Assembly: GCA_029776995.1 (NCBI GenBank)
Contig: JAKOTZ010000014.1
Span: 1-34,227 of the forward strand
Length of the DNA stretch: 34,227 nucleotides
DNA from: Candidatus Hydrogenedentota bacterium
Lineage (GTDB): Bacteria > Hydrogenedentota > Hydrogenedentia > Hydrogenedentales > CAITNO01
Direction: 5' to 3'
The translations under genes and the position numbers were made by a program. The notes below the pieces were generated by a model that did not search any database, was not told where the DNA came from, and saw only the letters and a program-made list of their open reading frames with translations. This document shows, one piece after another, positions 6,748 to 15,717 of the stretch (the first letter of the stretch is position 1; each line of letters starts with the position of its first letter).

Positions 6748-8232
6748 ATGTACCCATCCATTGAAGCCTTTCGCGCCATGGCGCGACCCCATGCGGTGAT
6801 ACCGGTTTATGAAGAAATCCTGGCTGACCTCGAAACACCGGTTACGGCGTATCTAAAACTTTCAAAAGACACTGACCACGCGTTTTTGCTGGAAAGTGTT
6901 GAAAAAACGGATGTGATCGGACGCTATTCCTTTTTGGGGGCAGCTCCATCCGTGATATTTCGGTCTAAAGGTAACCGCGGAGAGATCCTCCGGAACGGCG
7001 TAACCGAATCCTTTGAAACGGATGATCCCCTTGGGCGGCTGCGTGAATTGGTAAAGACCTATCAGCCCATACCAGTGGACGGCGTTCCCGGATTTCATGG
7101 CGGCGCCGTCGGCTATATCAGTTACGATACAGTCCGGTTTTTTGAAAAGCTACCGGATCTGAAACCGGATCCGCTGTACCTGCCTGATCTGTATTTCATG
7201 ATCACGGACACTCTGGTCGTGTTTGACCACGTTCGGAACAAGATCCAGATTATTTCCAATGCCCACGTGGATGGTGAAGCGGATGCCGCCTACAATGAAG
7301 CAGCCCGGAAAATCATGGAGATCCGCCAGAAACTCCGGGGACCATTGATGGTGTCCACGGAGAAAATGCACCACGCAACCGCTGAACCGCCCATTGAGTC
7401 GAATTTTTCCCGTGAAGACTTCTGCAATGCCGTGCGCAAAGCAAAAGAATATATTTGCGCCGGGGATATCTTTCAGGTCGTATTATCCCAGCGGTTCCGC
7501 CGTCCCGTATTTGCCCGGCCGGTCAACCTGTATCGCGCGCTGCGCTGCATCAATCCTTCGCCTTACATGCTGCTGCTCGAATTTCCCGATTTTTCCCTGG
7601 TCGGCTCCAGCCCGGAGGTAATGACTCAGGTTAAAAGCAGACGCTGTATGGTCCGCCCGATAGCCGGCACACGGCGTCGGGGGGCCACAGTTGAGGAAGA
7701 TCTCGCGCTGGAAAAAGAACTTCTGGCCGATGAAAAAGAAATCGCGGAGCATATCATGCTGGTAGACCTCGGTCGGAATGATGTTGGACGGGTCAGTAAA
7801 CCCGGCACGGTAGCTCCGGTTCCCGGCAAACTGATGGTCATTGAACGGTACTCCCACGTAATGCACATTGTCAGCGAGGTAGCCGGTGAAATGGCCGATG
7901 GCGTGGACGCGTTCGATGCCATCCGCGCGACGTTTCCCATGGGAACGGTCAGCGGCGCGCCCAAAATACGCGCCATGGAAATCATCGAGGAGCTGGAGCC
8001 TGAGCGCCGGGGGCCCTACGCGGGCGGCTGCGGTTACATCAGTTACAACGGAGACATGGACACCTGTATCCTGATCCGGACCATGGTGGTCAAAAACGGC
8101 GTCGCCTACCTGCAGGCCGGCGCGGGAGTGGTCTATGACAGCGATCCCGAACGGGAATACGAGGAAACGGTCAACAAAGCTATGGCCCTGTTCCGGGCTG
8201 TGGAATTCGCAGAAAAAGGGCTGGAGCCATGA
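6748..8232 (+). CDS. trpE: Anthranilate synthase component I
   Basis: A 494-aa chorismate-utilising enzyme converting chorismate and ammonia to anthranilate, the first step of tryptophan synthesis. The N-terminal feedback site LLES is at 47-50 followed by GRYSFLG. The C-terminal catalytic domain has the hallmark runs [53 protein letters not shown] and [20 protein letters not shown]. The LLES site and coupling to a glutaminase by an ATGA-type overlap favour TrpE over PabB or a salicylate/isochorismate enzyme. CAGGAG lies about 7 nt before ATG 6748. The 273-nt region upstream contains no convincing tryptophan attenuator. The rest of the trp pathway is not in the window. Confidence 0.93.
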   Translation: MYPSIEAFRAMARPHAVIPVYEEILADLETPVTAYLKLSKDTDHAFLLESVEKTDVIGRYSFLGAAPSVIFRSKGNRGEILRNGVTESFETDDPLGRLRELVKTYQPIPVDGVPGFHGGAVGYISYDTVRFFEKLPDLKPDPLYLPDLYFMITDTLVVFDHVRNKIQIISNAHVDGEADAAYNEAARKIMEIRQKLRGPLMVSTEKMHHATAEPPIESNFSREDFCNAVRKAKEYICAGDIFQVVLSQRFRRPVFARPVNLYRALRCINPSPYMLLLEFPDFSLVGSSPEVMTQVKSRRCMVRPIAGTRRRGATVEEDLALEKELLADEKEIAEHIMLVDLGRNDVGRVSKPGTVAPVPGKLMVIERYSHVMHIVSEVAGEMADGVDAFDAIRATFPMGTVSGAPKIRAMEIIEELEPERRGPYAGGCGYISYNGDMDTCILIRTMVVKNGVAYLQAGAGVVYDSDPEREYEETVNKAMALFRAVEFAEKGLEP

Positions 8233-8801
8233 TGGTAATCATCGATAACTACGACTCGTTCACCTATAACCTGGTGCAGTATTTCGGAGAACTGGAACCG
8301 GATATCCGGGTATTCCGCAATGACGCGATATCCGTATCCGATATTGATGCCATGCGGCCGGACCGAATCGTCATCTCTCCGGGTCCCTGCACGCTCGCCG
8401 AGGCGGGAATTTCAATTGAAACGATTCGGGAGCTGGGACCTAAATATCCTATTCTGGGCGTATGCCTCGGTCACCAGAGCATTGGCGCCGCGTTCAGCGG
8501 AGAAGTAGTCCGCGCGGGCGTCATCATGCACGGAAAAATAAGCGCGATAAGGCACAACGGAAATCCCCTGTTTGCGGGAGTGGAGAACCCTTTTAATGCC
8601 ACCCGCTACCATTCATTAATTATTCGGCGGGAAACTATTCCCGACTGCCTGGAAATAACGGCCGAGACCGAAGACGGCACAATTATGGGGGTCTCCCATA
8701 AACAGTTTCCTATATGGGGCGTACAGTTTCACCCCGAAAGCATCCTGACCACGGAAGGGAAAAAGATCATTCGGAATTTCATGGGATTCAAACGGCCCTG
8801 A
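8229..8801 (+). CDS. trpG: Anthranilate/aminodeoxychorismate synthase glutaminase component
   Basis: A 190-aa class I glutamine amidotransferase that supplies ammonia to TrpE. It opens with [17 protein letters not shown], contains the oxyanion segment VISPGPC, the nucleophile elbow GVCLGHQ (Cys79) and the catalytic His-Glu in QFHPES (His168, Glu170). The start overlaps the trpE stop (ATGATG; ATG at 8229 or 8232 are both possible and differ by one Met), implying translational coupling and a 1:1 complex. Such subunits often also serve PabB in folate synthesis; no pabB is present here, so an amphibolic role is possible but untested. No terminator was seen before the next gene, 87 nt downstream. 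Confidence 0.93.
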   Translation: MMVIIDNYDSFTYNLVQYFGELEPDIRVFRNDAISVSDIDAMRPDRIVISPGPCTLAEAGISIETIRELGPKYPILGVCLGHQSIGAAFSGEVVRAGVIMHGKISAIRHNGNPLFAGVENPFNATRYHSLIIRRETIPDCLEITAETEDGTIMGVSHKQFPIWGVQFHPESILTTEGKKIIRNFMGFKRP

Positions 8802-8888
8802 CCGGCTGCCATGGTTCAGGTTTGCTTGCTGCGCTCCAGCCCGTTCATTCAGTAAAATGATACAGCTGAGGGAAAATGGGATATTGCC

Positions 8889-9839
8889 ATGAATGAGCCA
8901 GCTGTTGAGGCCCGCAACCTCACGAAAGTATACAAAGCCCTGGGAAAAAGGCCCGTGCATTCCCTGCGCGGCCTGAACCTTTCCATTGCTCGGGGTCAGG
9001 TGTTCGGATTCCTCGGCCGTAACGGCGCGGGGAAAACCACTACCATAAAGCTGCTTTGCGGCCTGATCCGCCCAACCGCAGGCGAAGCACTGCTTTTTGG
9101 AAAAAATTCCGCGATCCCCGAAGCCCGGCGGGAAATGGGTTATCTGCCGGAACAGCCCTACTTCTACGAGTACCTGACCCCCCGGGAAACCGTGACTTTT
9201 TACAGCAGACTGCGCGGGATTTCCCCTCGGCAGCAGAAAGAGCAATGGGAAAAGCTTTGCGGGCTCCTGGAACTCGAAGACATCGCAGACCGGCGAATCC
9301 GTGAATTTTCGAAGGGCATGCGTCAGCGGGTGGGCTTCGCGATCGCGCTTGTGGGTGATCCAGAGCTGCTGATTCTGGACGAACCCATGAGCGGACTGGA
9401 TCCCGTCGGAAGGCGACTTATCCGAAATGCCATCCTGCGGCTCAAATCCGAAGGTAAAACGATTTTTTTCAGTTCCCATGTGCTCAGCGACGTGGAAGAG
9501 CTCTGCGACCGGATCGCCATTCTTGTTTCGGGATCCTTGGAACTGGAAGGCGCCATGGACAACCTTCCCGGAAGGCGGGTGCTTCAGGTGGAAGTAATCG
9601 CATCCGGGCTGGATCCTGAAACCGTGGCAGGACTGGCAGCCGGAACGAGCCATCGCCGCGTTGAAGTAGGGGACGAATTCAGGGTCAATACCCTGGAAGA
9701 AGCCAACCGCATCGCCGCCCGGGTACTTGATCGGGGCGGAACTCTGGTTGCCCTGCGTCCCGTAACCGAAACGTTGGAAGAATATTTCTCCCGGGTGCAG
9801 CAGCTGGCTGCCACCCGGACAGGGGGAAAATCAGAATGA
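8889..9839 (+). CDS. ABC transporter ATP-binding protein (ABC-2 export type)
   Basis: A 316-aa ATPase with Walker A GRNGAGKT (43-50), Q-loop region YLPEQPYFYEYL, signature FSKGMRQR in place of LSGGQ, Walker B LLILDEPMSGLDP and switch His in FFSSHVLSD. About 85 extra C-terminal residues form the regulatory-type extension seen in ABC-2 ATPases such as NatA/CcmA-like proteins. It overlaps the next gene, a six-helix permease, by 4 nt, so the two form one transporter. The Shine-Dalgarno is weak (GGGA about 8-9 nt before the ATG). The substrate cannot be deduced; NosF/NosY-like, gliding and polysaccharide exporters share this architecture. Confidence 0.9.
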   Translation: MNEPAVEARNLTKVYKALGKRPVHSLRGLNLSIARGQVFGFLGRNGAGKTTTIKLLCGLIRPTAGEALLFGKNSAIPEARREMGYLPEQPYFYEYLTPRETVTFYSRLRGISPRQQKEQWEKLCGLLELEDIADRRIREFSKGMRQRVGFAIALVGDPELLILDEPMSGLDPVGRRLIRNAILRLKSEGKTIFFSSHVLSDVEELCDRIAILVSGSLELEGAMDNLPGRRVLQVEVIASGLDPETVAGLAAGTSHRRVEVGDEFRVNTLEEANRIAARVLDRGGTLVALRPVTETLEEYFSRVQQLAATRTGGKSE

Positions 9840-10600
9840 AGCGGATTCAGGTAGTCGCGCTGAACACGCTCCGGGAAGCCATCCGCGACAAAGCTCTTTA
9901 CGTGCTGGCCGGCTTCGCGCTGGTGACCATTCTCGGATCAAAGGCAATCGGCTGGATCAGCGTCGGACAGGACATAAAAATCGTCAAAGATATCTGCCTT
10001 GCCGCCATGTCGGTTTTCGGAGCCCTTACCGCCATTTTCGTGGGTACCAACCTGCTGTACAAGGAAATCGACAAAAAAACCCTGTATACCATTCTGGCCC
10101 AGCCGATGGAACGCTATGAGTTTGTTATAGGCAAATATTTGGGCCTGGCGGCTCTGCTGTTGCTGGATATCCTGTTCATGACAGCCGTAACTGTCGCGTG
10201 GATCCTGGTCCTGAAAGGCGAAATCAGTCCGGTCTTCTTCCAGGCTGTGCTGTTGATTTATGTGAAACTGCTTCTGATTACCGCTTTATCCGTCCTGCTG
10301 TCAGCCGCGGCTTCCCCTATCCTGGGGGCAGTGATTGTTTTCTGCGCTTATGTTTTCGGCCATGCCACTGAAGTGTTCAGAGATCTGCCCCCTCAGATTG
10401 CCGGCACTCCCGCGGAGCCGGTTCTGAAAACCATTTATTACATCGTTCCCAATCTTTCACTGCTGGATCTTCATGCGTACGCAGCCAATAACGTGCCGGT
10501 AAATCCCCTGTACGTTTTCTGGGCCGCTGTCTATGGTGCAGGCTGGGCAATCGCCATGCTGGCATTGGCCTGCGTGGCCTTCGAAAACAAGGAGCTGTAA
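9836..10600 (+). CDS. ABC-2 type transporter permease
   Basis: A 254-aa integral membrane protein with about six hydrophobic segments. The N-terminal MKRIQVVALNTLREAIRDKA, the first helix and the cytoplasmic segment LYKEIDKKTLYTILAQPMER are typical of the ABC-2 family (NosY/CcmB-like), where they couple to the ATPase. Between helices 5 and 6 lies a roughly 45-residue extracytoplasmic loop (about 180-225). The start overlaps the ATPase gene and the stop is 1 nt before the GTG of the next gene, implying an obligate operon. The single permease gene suggests it works as a homodimer. Confidence 0.87.
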   Translation: MKRIQVVALNTLREAIRDKALYVLAGFALVTILGSKAIGWISVGQDIKIVKDICLAAMSVFGALTAIFVGTNLLYKEIDKKTLYTILAQPMERYEFVIGKYLGLAALLLLDILFMTAVTVAWILVLKGEISPVFFQAVLLIYVKLLLITALSVLLSAAASPILGAVIVFCAYVFGHATEVFRDLPPQIAGTPAEPVLKTIYYIVPNLSLLDLHAYAANNVPVNPLYVFWAAVYGAGWAIAMLALACVAFENKEL

Positions 10601-10601
10601 G

Positions 10602-11654
10602 GTGCCGTCCGGACACTCCAGAAGCGTCAGGATCACCGCCCTGATACTGGCCCTGCTGGCGGCCTTTACTGCTTTGGGGGCTTTGCGGATTACCGATCGG
10701 TACCGCCCCCGGCAAAGCGACAGCCTGCTGTACCTGCCCAATGAACACCTGCTGAATCATTTCACCGCAGGGCTGAGTCCGATTATCGCCGATTTGCTCT
10801 GGTTGCACTGCATCCAGTACGTGGCGATTGAAAACCGGTCTGCCCGGAATTTCACCTGGCTTGAACACATGGTATACACCACGGTACGGCTGGATCCTCT
10901 GTTCCGGGATGCCTACCGGTATGGTTCCATTTTTCTGTCAGCGTTACGGGCCGACGCGGAAAGCGCCCGTAATCTGCTGCGGATGGGGATGGAAAATCGC
11001 CCGGACTGCTGGGAGCTGCCCTATGAGATGGGCACCCTTTACCTGTTGAACCTGCGTCATACTCCGAACGCCCTGAAGACGGCCACTTACTATCTCGCTA
11101 TCAGTGCTACCCGACCGGATGCTCCGCCGGAGGTGGCAAAACTCACCGCGGCAATTCAGCAGCGCCACAACCTGGATGACATTGAAGAAGCAATGTGGCG
11201 CGACATGGCGGAACGAGGATCGAAGACCCTGCGTGAAATGGCCCAGCGAAAATTGGCCGAACTGGAAATCCGGCGGGCTATCCCTGTCCTGAATGAACGC
11301 GCCCGGATGTTCCGGGACCGTACCGGCCGCCTCCCGGAAAACGTTAACGAGCTGATCGAAAAAGGTCTTCTGAATGGCGCGCCACCGCAACCGATCCCCG
11401 GCCATTATTTCATCGGCCCGGACGGCCAGTTTTACAACACGGCCCTGCTGGAAGAGGAATCCAAACAGATCCTGGAACGACTTTCGCAGCGCGTTGAAAA
11501 TTTCAGACAAAAAGAAGGGCGTTTTCCGGCGCAACTGGACGAATTAATCGAGAAAAAATACATCAGCGAAATACCGCCTTGTCCGTGGCCAGGCGGCACG
11601 TGGCTTTATGATCCCCAAACCGGCGCGCTGTCGCTGGGAAAGCCTGCTCAATGA
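10602..11654 (+). CDS. Membrane-anchored helical-repeat protein with pseudopilin-like motifs, partner of the ABC transporter
   Basis: A 350-aa protein. GTG 10602 is chosen over upstream frames because AAGGAG ends 6 nt before it, inside the permease stop region. Residues 11-27 form one membrane helix, so the bulk is probably extracytoplasmic. Residues about 50-180 are TPR-like helices (LDPLFRDAYRYGSIFLSAL ... MGTLYLLNLRHTPNALKTA). The C-terminal third carries a motif twice: RTGRLPENVNELIEKGLL and KEGRFPAQLDELIEKKYI, each followed by a Pro/Gly-rich turn and then aromatic, beta-prone residues. This resembles the C-terminal substrate-like segment of GspG-type pseudopilins. It sits between an ABC-2 permease and mtlD, overlapping the latter by 4 nt. 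Function is unknown; an accessory subunit of the transporter is the simplest inference. Confidence 0.72.
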   Translation: MPSGHSRSVRITALILALLAAFTALGALRITDRYRPRQSDSLLYLPNEHLLNHFTAGLSPIIADLLWLHCIQYVAIENRSARNFTWLEHMVYTTVRLDPLFRDAYRYGSIFLSALRADAESARNLLRMGMENRPDCWELPYEMGTLYLLNLRHTPNALKTATYYLAISATRPDAPPEVAKLTAAIQQRHNLDDIEEAMWRDMAERGSKTLREMAQRKLAELEIRRAIPVLNERARMFRDRTGRLPENVNELIEKGLLNGAPPQPIPGHYFIGPDGQFYNTALLEEESKQILERLSQRVENFRQKEGRFPAQLDELIEKKYISEIPPCPWPGGTWLYDPQTGALSLGKPAQ

Positions 11655-12856
11655 ATACCGAGAAGACCGCCGTCCATTTCGGAGCCGGAAACATTGGCAG
11701 AGGGTTTCTGGCCCAGCTGTACACCGAGTCCGGCCTTAAAGTGCTCTTCGTGGATGTACTGGATCACATCATCGAAGCATTACATAGCCGGGGCTGCTAT
11801 CCGCTGGATATCGTAGAAACGGACCGGACCACCCGTATTCAGATACGCCCGGTCGATGCCATACACGCCGGAAATATGGAAGCCGTAGCTGACGCGCTGG
11901 CTGGGGCAGACATCGCTTCTACCGCCGTAGGCGCAAACGTGCTGACCCGGCTGGCGGGATCCATTGCCCGGGGCATAGAACGGCGCCGGATAGTGCGTCC
12001 GGATACCCCTCTTAATTTCATCCTTTGTGAAAATCTGCATGATGCCGCCGACCTTCTAAAACCGCTGGTTCATGCGCATCTGGACGAATCCGCCAAAGCG
12101 TGGGCCGAGACGCATATCGGTTTTGTCAACGCCTCAATCGGCCGTATGGTGCCCATTATGACCGACGAACAGAAAGCCGAAGATCCGCTGCTGGTCCGCG
12201 TGGAGCCTTACTGCGAGCTTCCGGTCGACGCCGACGCCCTCATCTCACCGTATCCAGAAATCAAGCACATGAAGCCAATTGCCAGGTTCATTTCCTACGT
12301 GGAACGGAAACTTTATGTGCACAACCTCAGCCACGCGGCGACCGCATATCTGGGTTGGTTTCATCAGCACCGTTATATTTGGCAGGCTGCCGAGGACCCC
12401 GTTGTCGTGCGGATTGCCCGCGCGGCCGCCATGGAATCATGCCAGGCGCTTTTCCGAAAATATGGCATGCCCCTTCCTGAGCTGGAAGCCCACGTGAACG
12501 ACCTTTTCCAGCGATATCGGAACCGCGCGCTGGGAGACACGGTTGAGCGGGTGGCGAGGGATCCCATCCGAAAACTGGGTCCTGAAGACCGGATTATCGG
12601 AGCGGCCCGGATGTGTCTTGAAGCGGGGATAACGCCTGAAAATATCGCAATGGTAGCCGTTGCGGCCTCGCTCTACCGCAATCCGGACGATCCCGCGGCA
12701 TGCCAAATCCAGAATATAATGCAGGAAAAAGGGCCACACGCGGTTTTTACGGAAATTTCAGGAGTACAACCTTCGGAACCGCTTTACCCGCTGTTACAGT
12801 GTGCCCATGAAGCTCTCACGACAACGTTTCCCGCGGCTTCAGCCGCCGGTTTTTGA
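11651..12856 (+). CDS. mtlD: Mannitol-1-phosphate 5-dehydrogenase
   Basis: A 401-aa NAD-dependent polyol dehydrogenase of the long-chain mannitol dehydrogenase family, interconverting mannitol 1-phosphate and fructose 6-phosphate in the cytoplasm. The N-terminal Rossmann loop HFGAGNIGRG is at 9-18, and FILCENLHDA and GFVNASIGRMVP follow as in MtlD. The catalytic Lys/Asn/His region is ERKLYVHNLSHAATAYLG. Length is close to the usual 380-390 residues. The start overlaps the preceding gene by 4 nt with only a weak Shine-Dalgarno, so it is probably translationally coupled. No mannitol PTS gene is present, so it may make mannitol 1-phosphate as a compatible-solute precursor rather than degrade mannitol; this is inference. 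Confidence 0.9.
   Translation: MNTEKTAVHFGAGNIGRGFLAQLYTESGLKVLFVDVLDHIIEALHSRGCYPLDIVETDRTTRIQIRPVDAIHAGNMEAVADALAGADIASTAVGANVLTRLAGSIARGIERRRIVRPDTPLNFILCENLHDAADLLKPLVHAHLDESAKAWAETHIGFVNASIGRMVPIMTDEQKAEDPLLVRVEPYCELPVDADALISPYPEIKHMKPIARFISYVERKLYVHNLSHAATAYLGWFHQHRYIWQAAEDPVVVRIARAAAMESCQALFRKYGMPLPELEAHVNDLFQRYRNRALGDTVERVARDPIRKLGPEDRIIGAARMCLEAGITPENIAMVAVAASLYRNPDDPAACQIQNIMQEKGPHAVFTEISGVQPSEPLYPLLQCAHEALTTTFPAASAAGF
12831..12854 (+). terminator. Intrinsic terminator embedded in the 3' end of mtlD
   Basis: Stem GCGGC (12833-12837), loop TTCA, and GCCGC (12842-12846), extended by CC/GG flanks with a one-base bulge, are followed by TTTTT (12850-12854), whose last T begins the TGA stop. 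It marks the end of the 8889-12856 transcription unit. Confidence 0.6.
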
Positions 12857-12870
12857 TCTACTCCCCGGTT

Positions 12871-12879
12871 TGTGATAAT
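12871..12879 (+). promoter_or_regulatory. Candidate extended -10 promoter for the E2-E3-NAD salvage operon
   Basis: TGTGATAAT directly follows the mtlD terminator and precedes the E2 gene by 55 nt. TTGATC (12853-12858) is a possible -35 but with a 15-bp spacer. The motif repeats the minus-strand TGTGATAATA ahead of the micro-ORFs. Confidence 0.4.
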
Positions 12880-12934
12880 AATACTGAAGTCGGTCCTTGA
12901 ATCCTCATCCTAAGATCCACATGTGGAGAATTTT

Positions 12935-14272
12935 ATGCACCAGGTTTTACTGCCCAAAATGGGAAATTCTGTGGAAGAAGCACTGATTGTACGCTGGCTG
13001 AAACAGGAGGGCGACACCGTCCGGGAGGGTGAGCCGCTTTTCGTCATTCAGACGGATAAAGCCGAGGTGGAATGCGAAGCCACCGCATCCGGGGTGCTCC
13101 GAAAAATCCTCGCTCCGGAAGGTTCCGAGTTGCCGGTAATGACGGTTGTCGCGCTGATCGGTGAAGCGGATGAACCTCTGCCAGCGGATCTGAAAATCGC
13201 GGAGCCCACCGAAGCGTCGGCTTCGACACCGCCGCTTTCACCTGAACCTGTGTCTGTCACCACAAGTTCTGCAGCTGAAACAGGTCCGAAATCGCTGCCC
13301 ACCTCAGAAACCCCGGTTGCGTCACCCCGCGCGCGTCGGCTTGCGGATGAGAAGTGTATTCCCCTGGTCGGAATTTCAGGCAGCGGCGTGGGAGGTAGGA
13401 TTCTTTCTGAGGATGTGCTGGCTGCTGCTGAATCTGTGCGGGCGACTCCTGTAGCCCGCCGGGAGGCCATGGCAGCCGGCGTTGACCTCCGGGCGGTTCC
13501 GGGGACCGGTCCCGGCGGAAAAGTTACCCGTGACGACGTGCGGCAGTTCACCGCGGCTGTTCCGGATACTTCCCCGGTGCGGGAGTCGGCAACATCAGCC
13601 GAAACAGTGGAGCCAGGCGTGAAACGCATCCCGCATACTCCCATGCGCAAGGTCATCGCGCGTCGCATGTGTGAAAGTAAGTTCAGCGCGCCGCATTATT
13701 ACGTCACGGTTGAAGTGGATATGGCGGCAGCCAAAACTTTCCGTTCCGGACTCAAGTTCAAAGTGTCCTTTAATGATCTTGTCCTATACGCGACGATGAA
13801 AGCGTTGCGTTTGCATCCGGAAGTCAACGTGCGCTGGGCTGATGACGCAATTGAGCAGGTTGAAGATATCAATCTCGGGATGGCCGTTGCCCTTCCGACC
13901 GGGCTGATCGTGCCGGTAATCCGCCGCGCGCAGTTACTTTCTCTCGAGGGGCTGTGCGCGGTCACCAAAGACCTGGCGGAACGCGCTCAAAAAGGAAAAC
14001 TGTTGCCGGACGACTACACTGGAAACACCTTCACGGTTTCCAATCTGGGCGCTTTCGGGGTTGACCACTTCACCGCGATTATTAACCAGCCGGACAGCGC
14101 CATCCTGGCGGTAGGCCAAATCAAAGACCGTGTGGTTGTCATCGACGGCGGACTGCATATCAGGCCGATCATGAAACTGACGCTGTCCAGCGACCACCGC
14201 GTGATTGACGGAGCAGTTGCCGCCAAATTCCTGGCTGACCTGAAACAGATTCTTGAATCCGCTGAATTCTGA
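12935..14272 (+). CDS. 2-oxoacid dehydrogenase E2 acyltransferase with two peripheral subunit-binding domains
   Basis: A 445-aa E2 core of a pyruvate- or branched-chain-type dehydrogenase complex, transferring the acyl group from lipoamide to CoA. ATG 12935 is preferred over GTG 12923 because GTGGAGAA then serves as the Shine-Dalgarno. An N-terminal lipoyl domain (1-77) has lipoylation Lys42 in QTDKAEVE. After an Ala/Pro/Ser linker come two peripheral subunit-binding domains, about 129-164 (SPRARRLADEK ... GSGVGGRILSEDV) and about 170-205 (TPVARREAMAAGVDL ... GTGPGGKVTRDDV). The catalytic domain runs from about 230 to 445 with SSDHRVIDG (His421, Asp425). Most E2s have a single such domain. 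No E1 gene is adjacent, so the substrate is uncertain; pyruvate is most likely. Confidence 0.9.
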   Translation: MHQVLLPKMGNSVEEALIVRWLKQEGDTVREGEPLFVIQTDKAEVECEATASGVLRKILAPEGSELPVMTVVALIGEADEPLPADLKIAEPTEASASTPPLSPEPVSVTTSSAAETGPKSLPTSETPVASPRARRLADEKCIPLVGISGSGVGGRILSEDVLAAAESVRATPVARREAMAAGVDLRAVPGTGPGGKVTRDDVRQFTAAVPDTSPVRESATSAETVEPGVKRIPHTPMRKVIARRMCESKFSAPHYYVTVEVDMAAAKTFRSGLKFKVSFNDLVLYATMKALRLHPEVNVRWADDAIEQVEDINLGMAVALPTGLIVPVIRRAQLLSLEGLCAVTKDLAERAQKGKLLPDDYTGNTFTVSNLGAFGVDHFTAIINQPDSAILAVGQIKDRVVVIDGGLHIRPIMKLTLSSDHRVIDGAVAAKFLADLKQILESAEF

Positions 14273-14305
14273 ATCTGAATACCAGACCCACGCAAAGGAA
14301 AAATC

Positions 14306-15703
14306 ATGGATACGAAAAAATATGACGTGGCCGTTATCGGCGCGGGGCCGGGCGGGTATGTTGCCGCAATCCGCGCGGCCCAGCGGGGCGCCAAAACATT
14401 GGTCGTGGAACGGCGTTTCCTGGGGGGAGTTTGTCTGAATGTCGGATGCATCCCCACCAAGACACTGATTCGTTCTGCTGAACTCTACCGTCTGATGCAG
14501 CGCTCGGCGGAATTCGGCATCCTGGCAGACAACGTCCGCCTGGATCTGAATGCCCTGATGACGCGCAAAGATAAGGTCGTGTCGGTAAACACCGGCGGTA
14601 TTGACGCCCTGTTCAAAGCCAATGGCATCGACTGCGTTATTGGCGAAGCCTCTATTCCCGCTCCCGGGAAAATTGCCGTAAACGGCGAAACGTACGACGC
14701 GGCCAATATCATTATCGCCACGGGGGGACGCCCGGCAGTCCTGCCGGGACTCGAGTTTAACGGCTCAACAGTGATCGGGAGTACGGAAGCGCTCTCCATG
14801 ACCCGGGTTCCGGAGCGGGTTGCCGTTATCGGCGCGGGCGCGCTGGGCGCTGAATTTGCCTGCGTCTGGCATGCTTTCGGCGCGCAGGTCACCCTGATCG
14901 AAATGATGCCTACGGTGCTTCCCCGGTGCGACGAAGAATTAACCAAACGGTTGGCCCAAATCTGGAAGCGTCGAGGCATGGACGTGCGCACTGGAACCAA
15001 GGTGGCCAGACTGGAACATCTGGACAACGGCGTACGTCTGCACCTTGAGGGGGATAGCCCGGGGTCCGTTGAGGTGGATACTGTATTGGTAGGCATCGGC
15101 CTCCAGTGCAACTCCGAAATCGTGGCCGCCAACCCGTCCCTTGGCATTCGGCTGGGAAAACGGGGAGGAATCATCGTCAATGACCGGATGGAAACCGATG
15201 TTCCCGGCATTTACGCCGTAGGCGACGTAACCGACCGCACCTGGTTGGCCCATGGCGCTTCGCATGAAGGCATCGTGGCTGCCACCAACGCCACCGGCGG
15301 TAACATGCGGGTAGATTACCGTGTTCTGCCTGCCTGCAATTTTACCTCGCCGGAGGTGGCCTCAGTCGGGCTCACCGAAGCGCAGGCCATTGAGCGGGGC
15401 TATTCCGTCCGGTGCGGACGGTTCCAGTTTGCCGCAAACGGGCGCGCTCATGCTTTGGGCGAAACCGATGGCATGGTAAAAATCGTCGCTGATAGCCGGA
15501 CAGATGAAATTCTCGGCGTTCACATTATGGGGCCGGAAGCGGGTGAGCTGATCGCGGTTGGCGCGCTCGCCATGTCCATGGAAGCCACGGTGGAGGAAAT
15601 CTGCCGCACGATTCACACCCATCCCACGCTCTCCGAGGCTATTCTGGAGGCCGCAGAGGACTACTACGGCCACGGTATTCACACGCGCCCCAGAAAACGC
15701 TAG
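14306..15703 (+). CDS. lpdA: Dihydrolipoyl dehydrogenase (E3)
   Basis: A 465-aa FAD-containing pyridine-nucleotide disulfide oxidoreductase that reoxidises E2 dihydrolipoamide and reduces NAD. The FAD-binding GAGPGGYVAA is at 12-21, the redox disulfide GGVCLNVGC has Cys43 and Cys48, the NAD-binding loop is VIGAGALGAEFA, the second FAD motif is GIYAVGDVT, and the dimer-interface catalytic pair is HTHPTLSE near the C-terminus. AAAGGAA precedes the ATG by about 6 nt, 33 nt after the E2 stop. E2 and E3 together supply two thirds of a 2-oxoacid dehydrogenase complex; E1 must be elsewhere. Confidence 0.95.
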   Translation: MDTKKYDVAVIGAGPGGYVAAIRAAQRGAKTLVVERRFLGGVCLNVGCIPTKTLIRSAELYRLMQRSAEFGILADNVRLDLNALMTRKDKVVSVNTGGIDALFKANGIDCVIGEASIPAPGKIAVNGETYDAANIIIATGGRPAVLPGLEFNGSTVIGSTEALSMTRVPERVAVIGAGALGAEFACVWHAFGAQVTLIEMMPTVLPRCDEELTKRLAQIWKRRGMDVRTGTKVARLEHLDNGVRLHLEGDSPGSVEVDTVLVGIGLQCNSEIVAANPSLGIRLGKRGGIIVNDRMETDVPGIYAVGDVTDRTWLAHGASHEGIVAATNATGGNMRVDYRVLPACNFTSPEVASVGLTEAQAIERGYSVRCGRFQFAANGRAHALGETDGMVKIVADSRTDEILGVHIMGPEAGELIAVGALAMSMEATVEEICRTIHTHPTLSEAILEAAEDYYGHGIHTRPRKR

Positions 15704-15717
15704 CGCATTTCCCTTCC

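Noticed and set aside
8616-9653. 345-codon minus-strand open frame across trpG and the ABC ATPase
   Set aside because: It is opposite two genes with complete catalytic motifs and its composition is typical of antisense frames.
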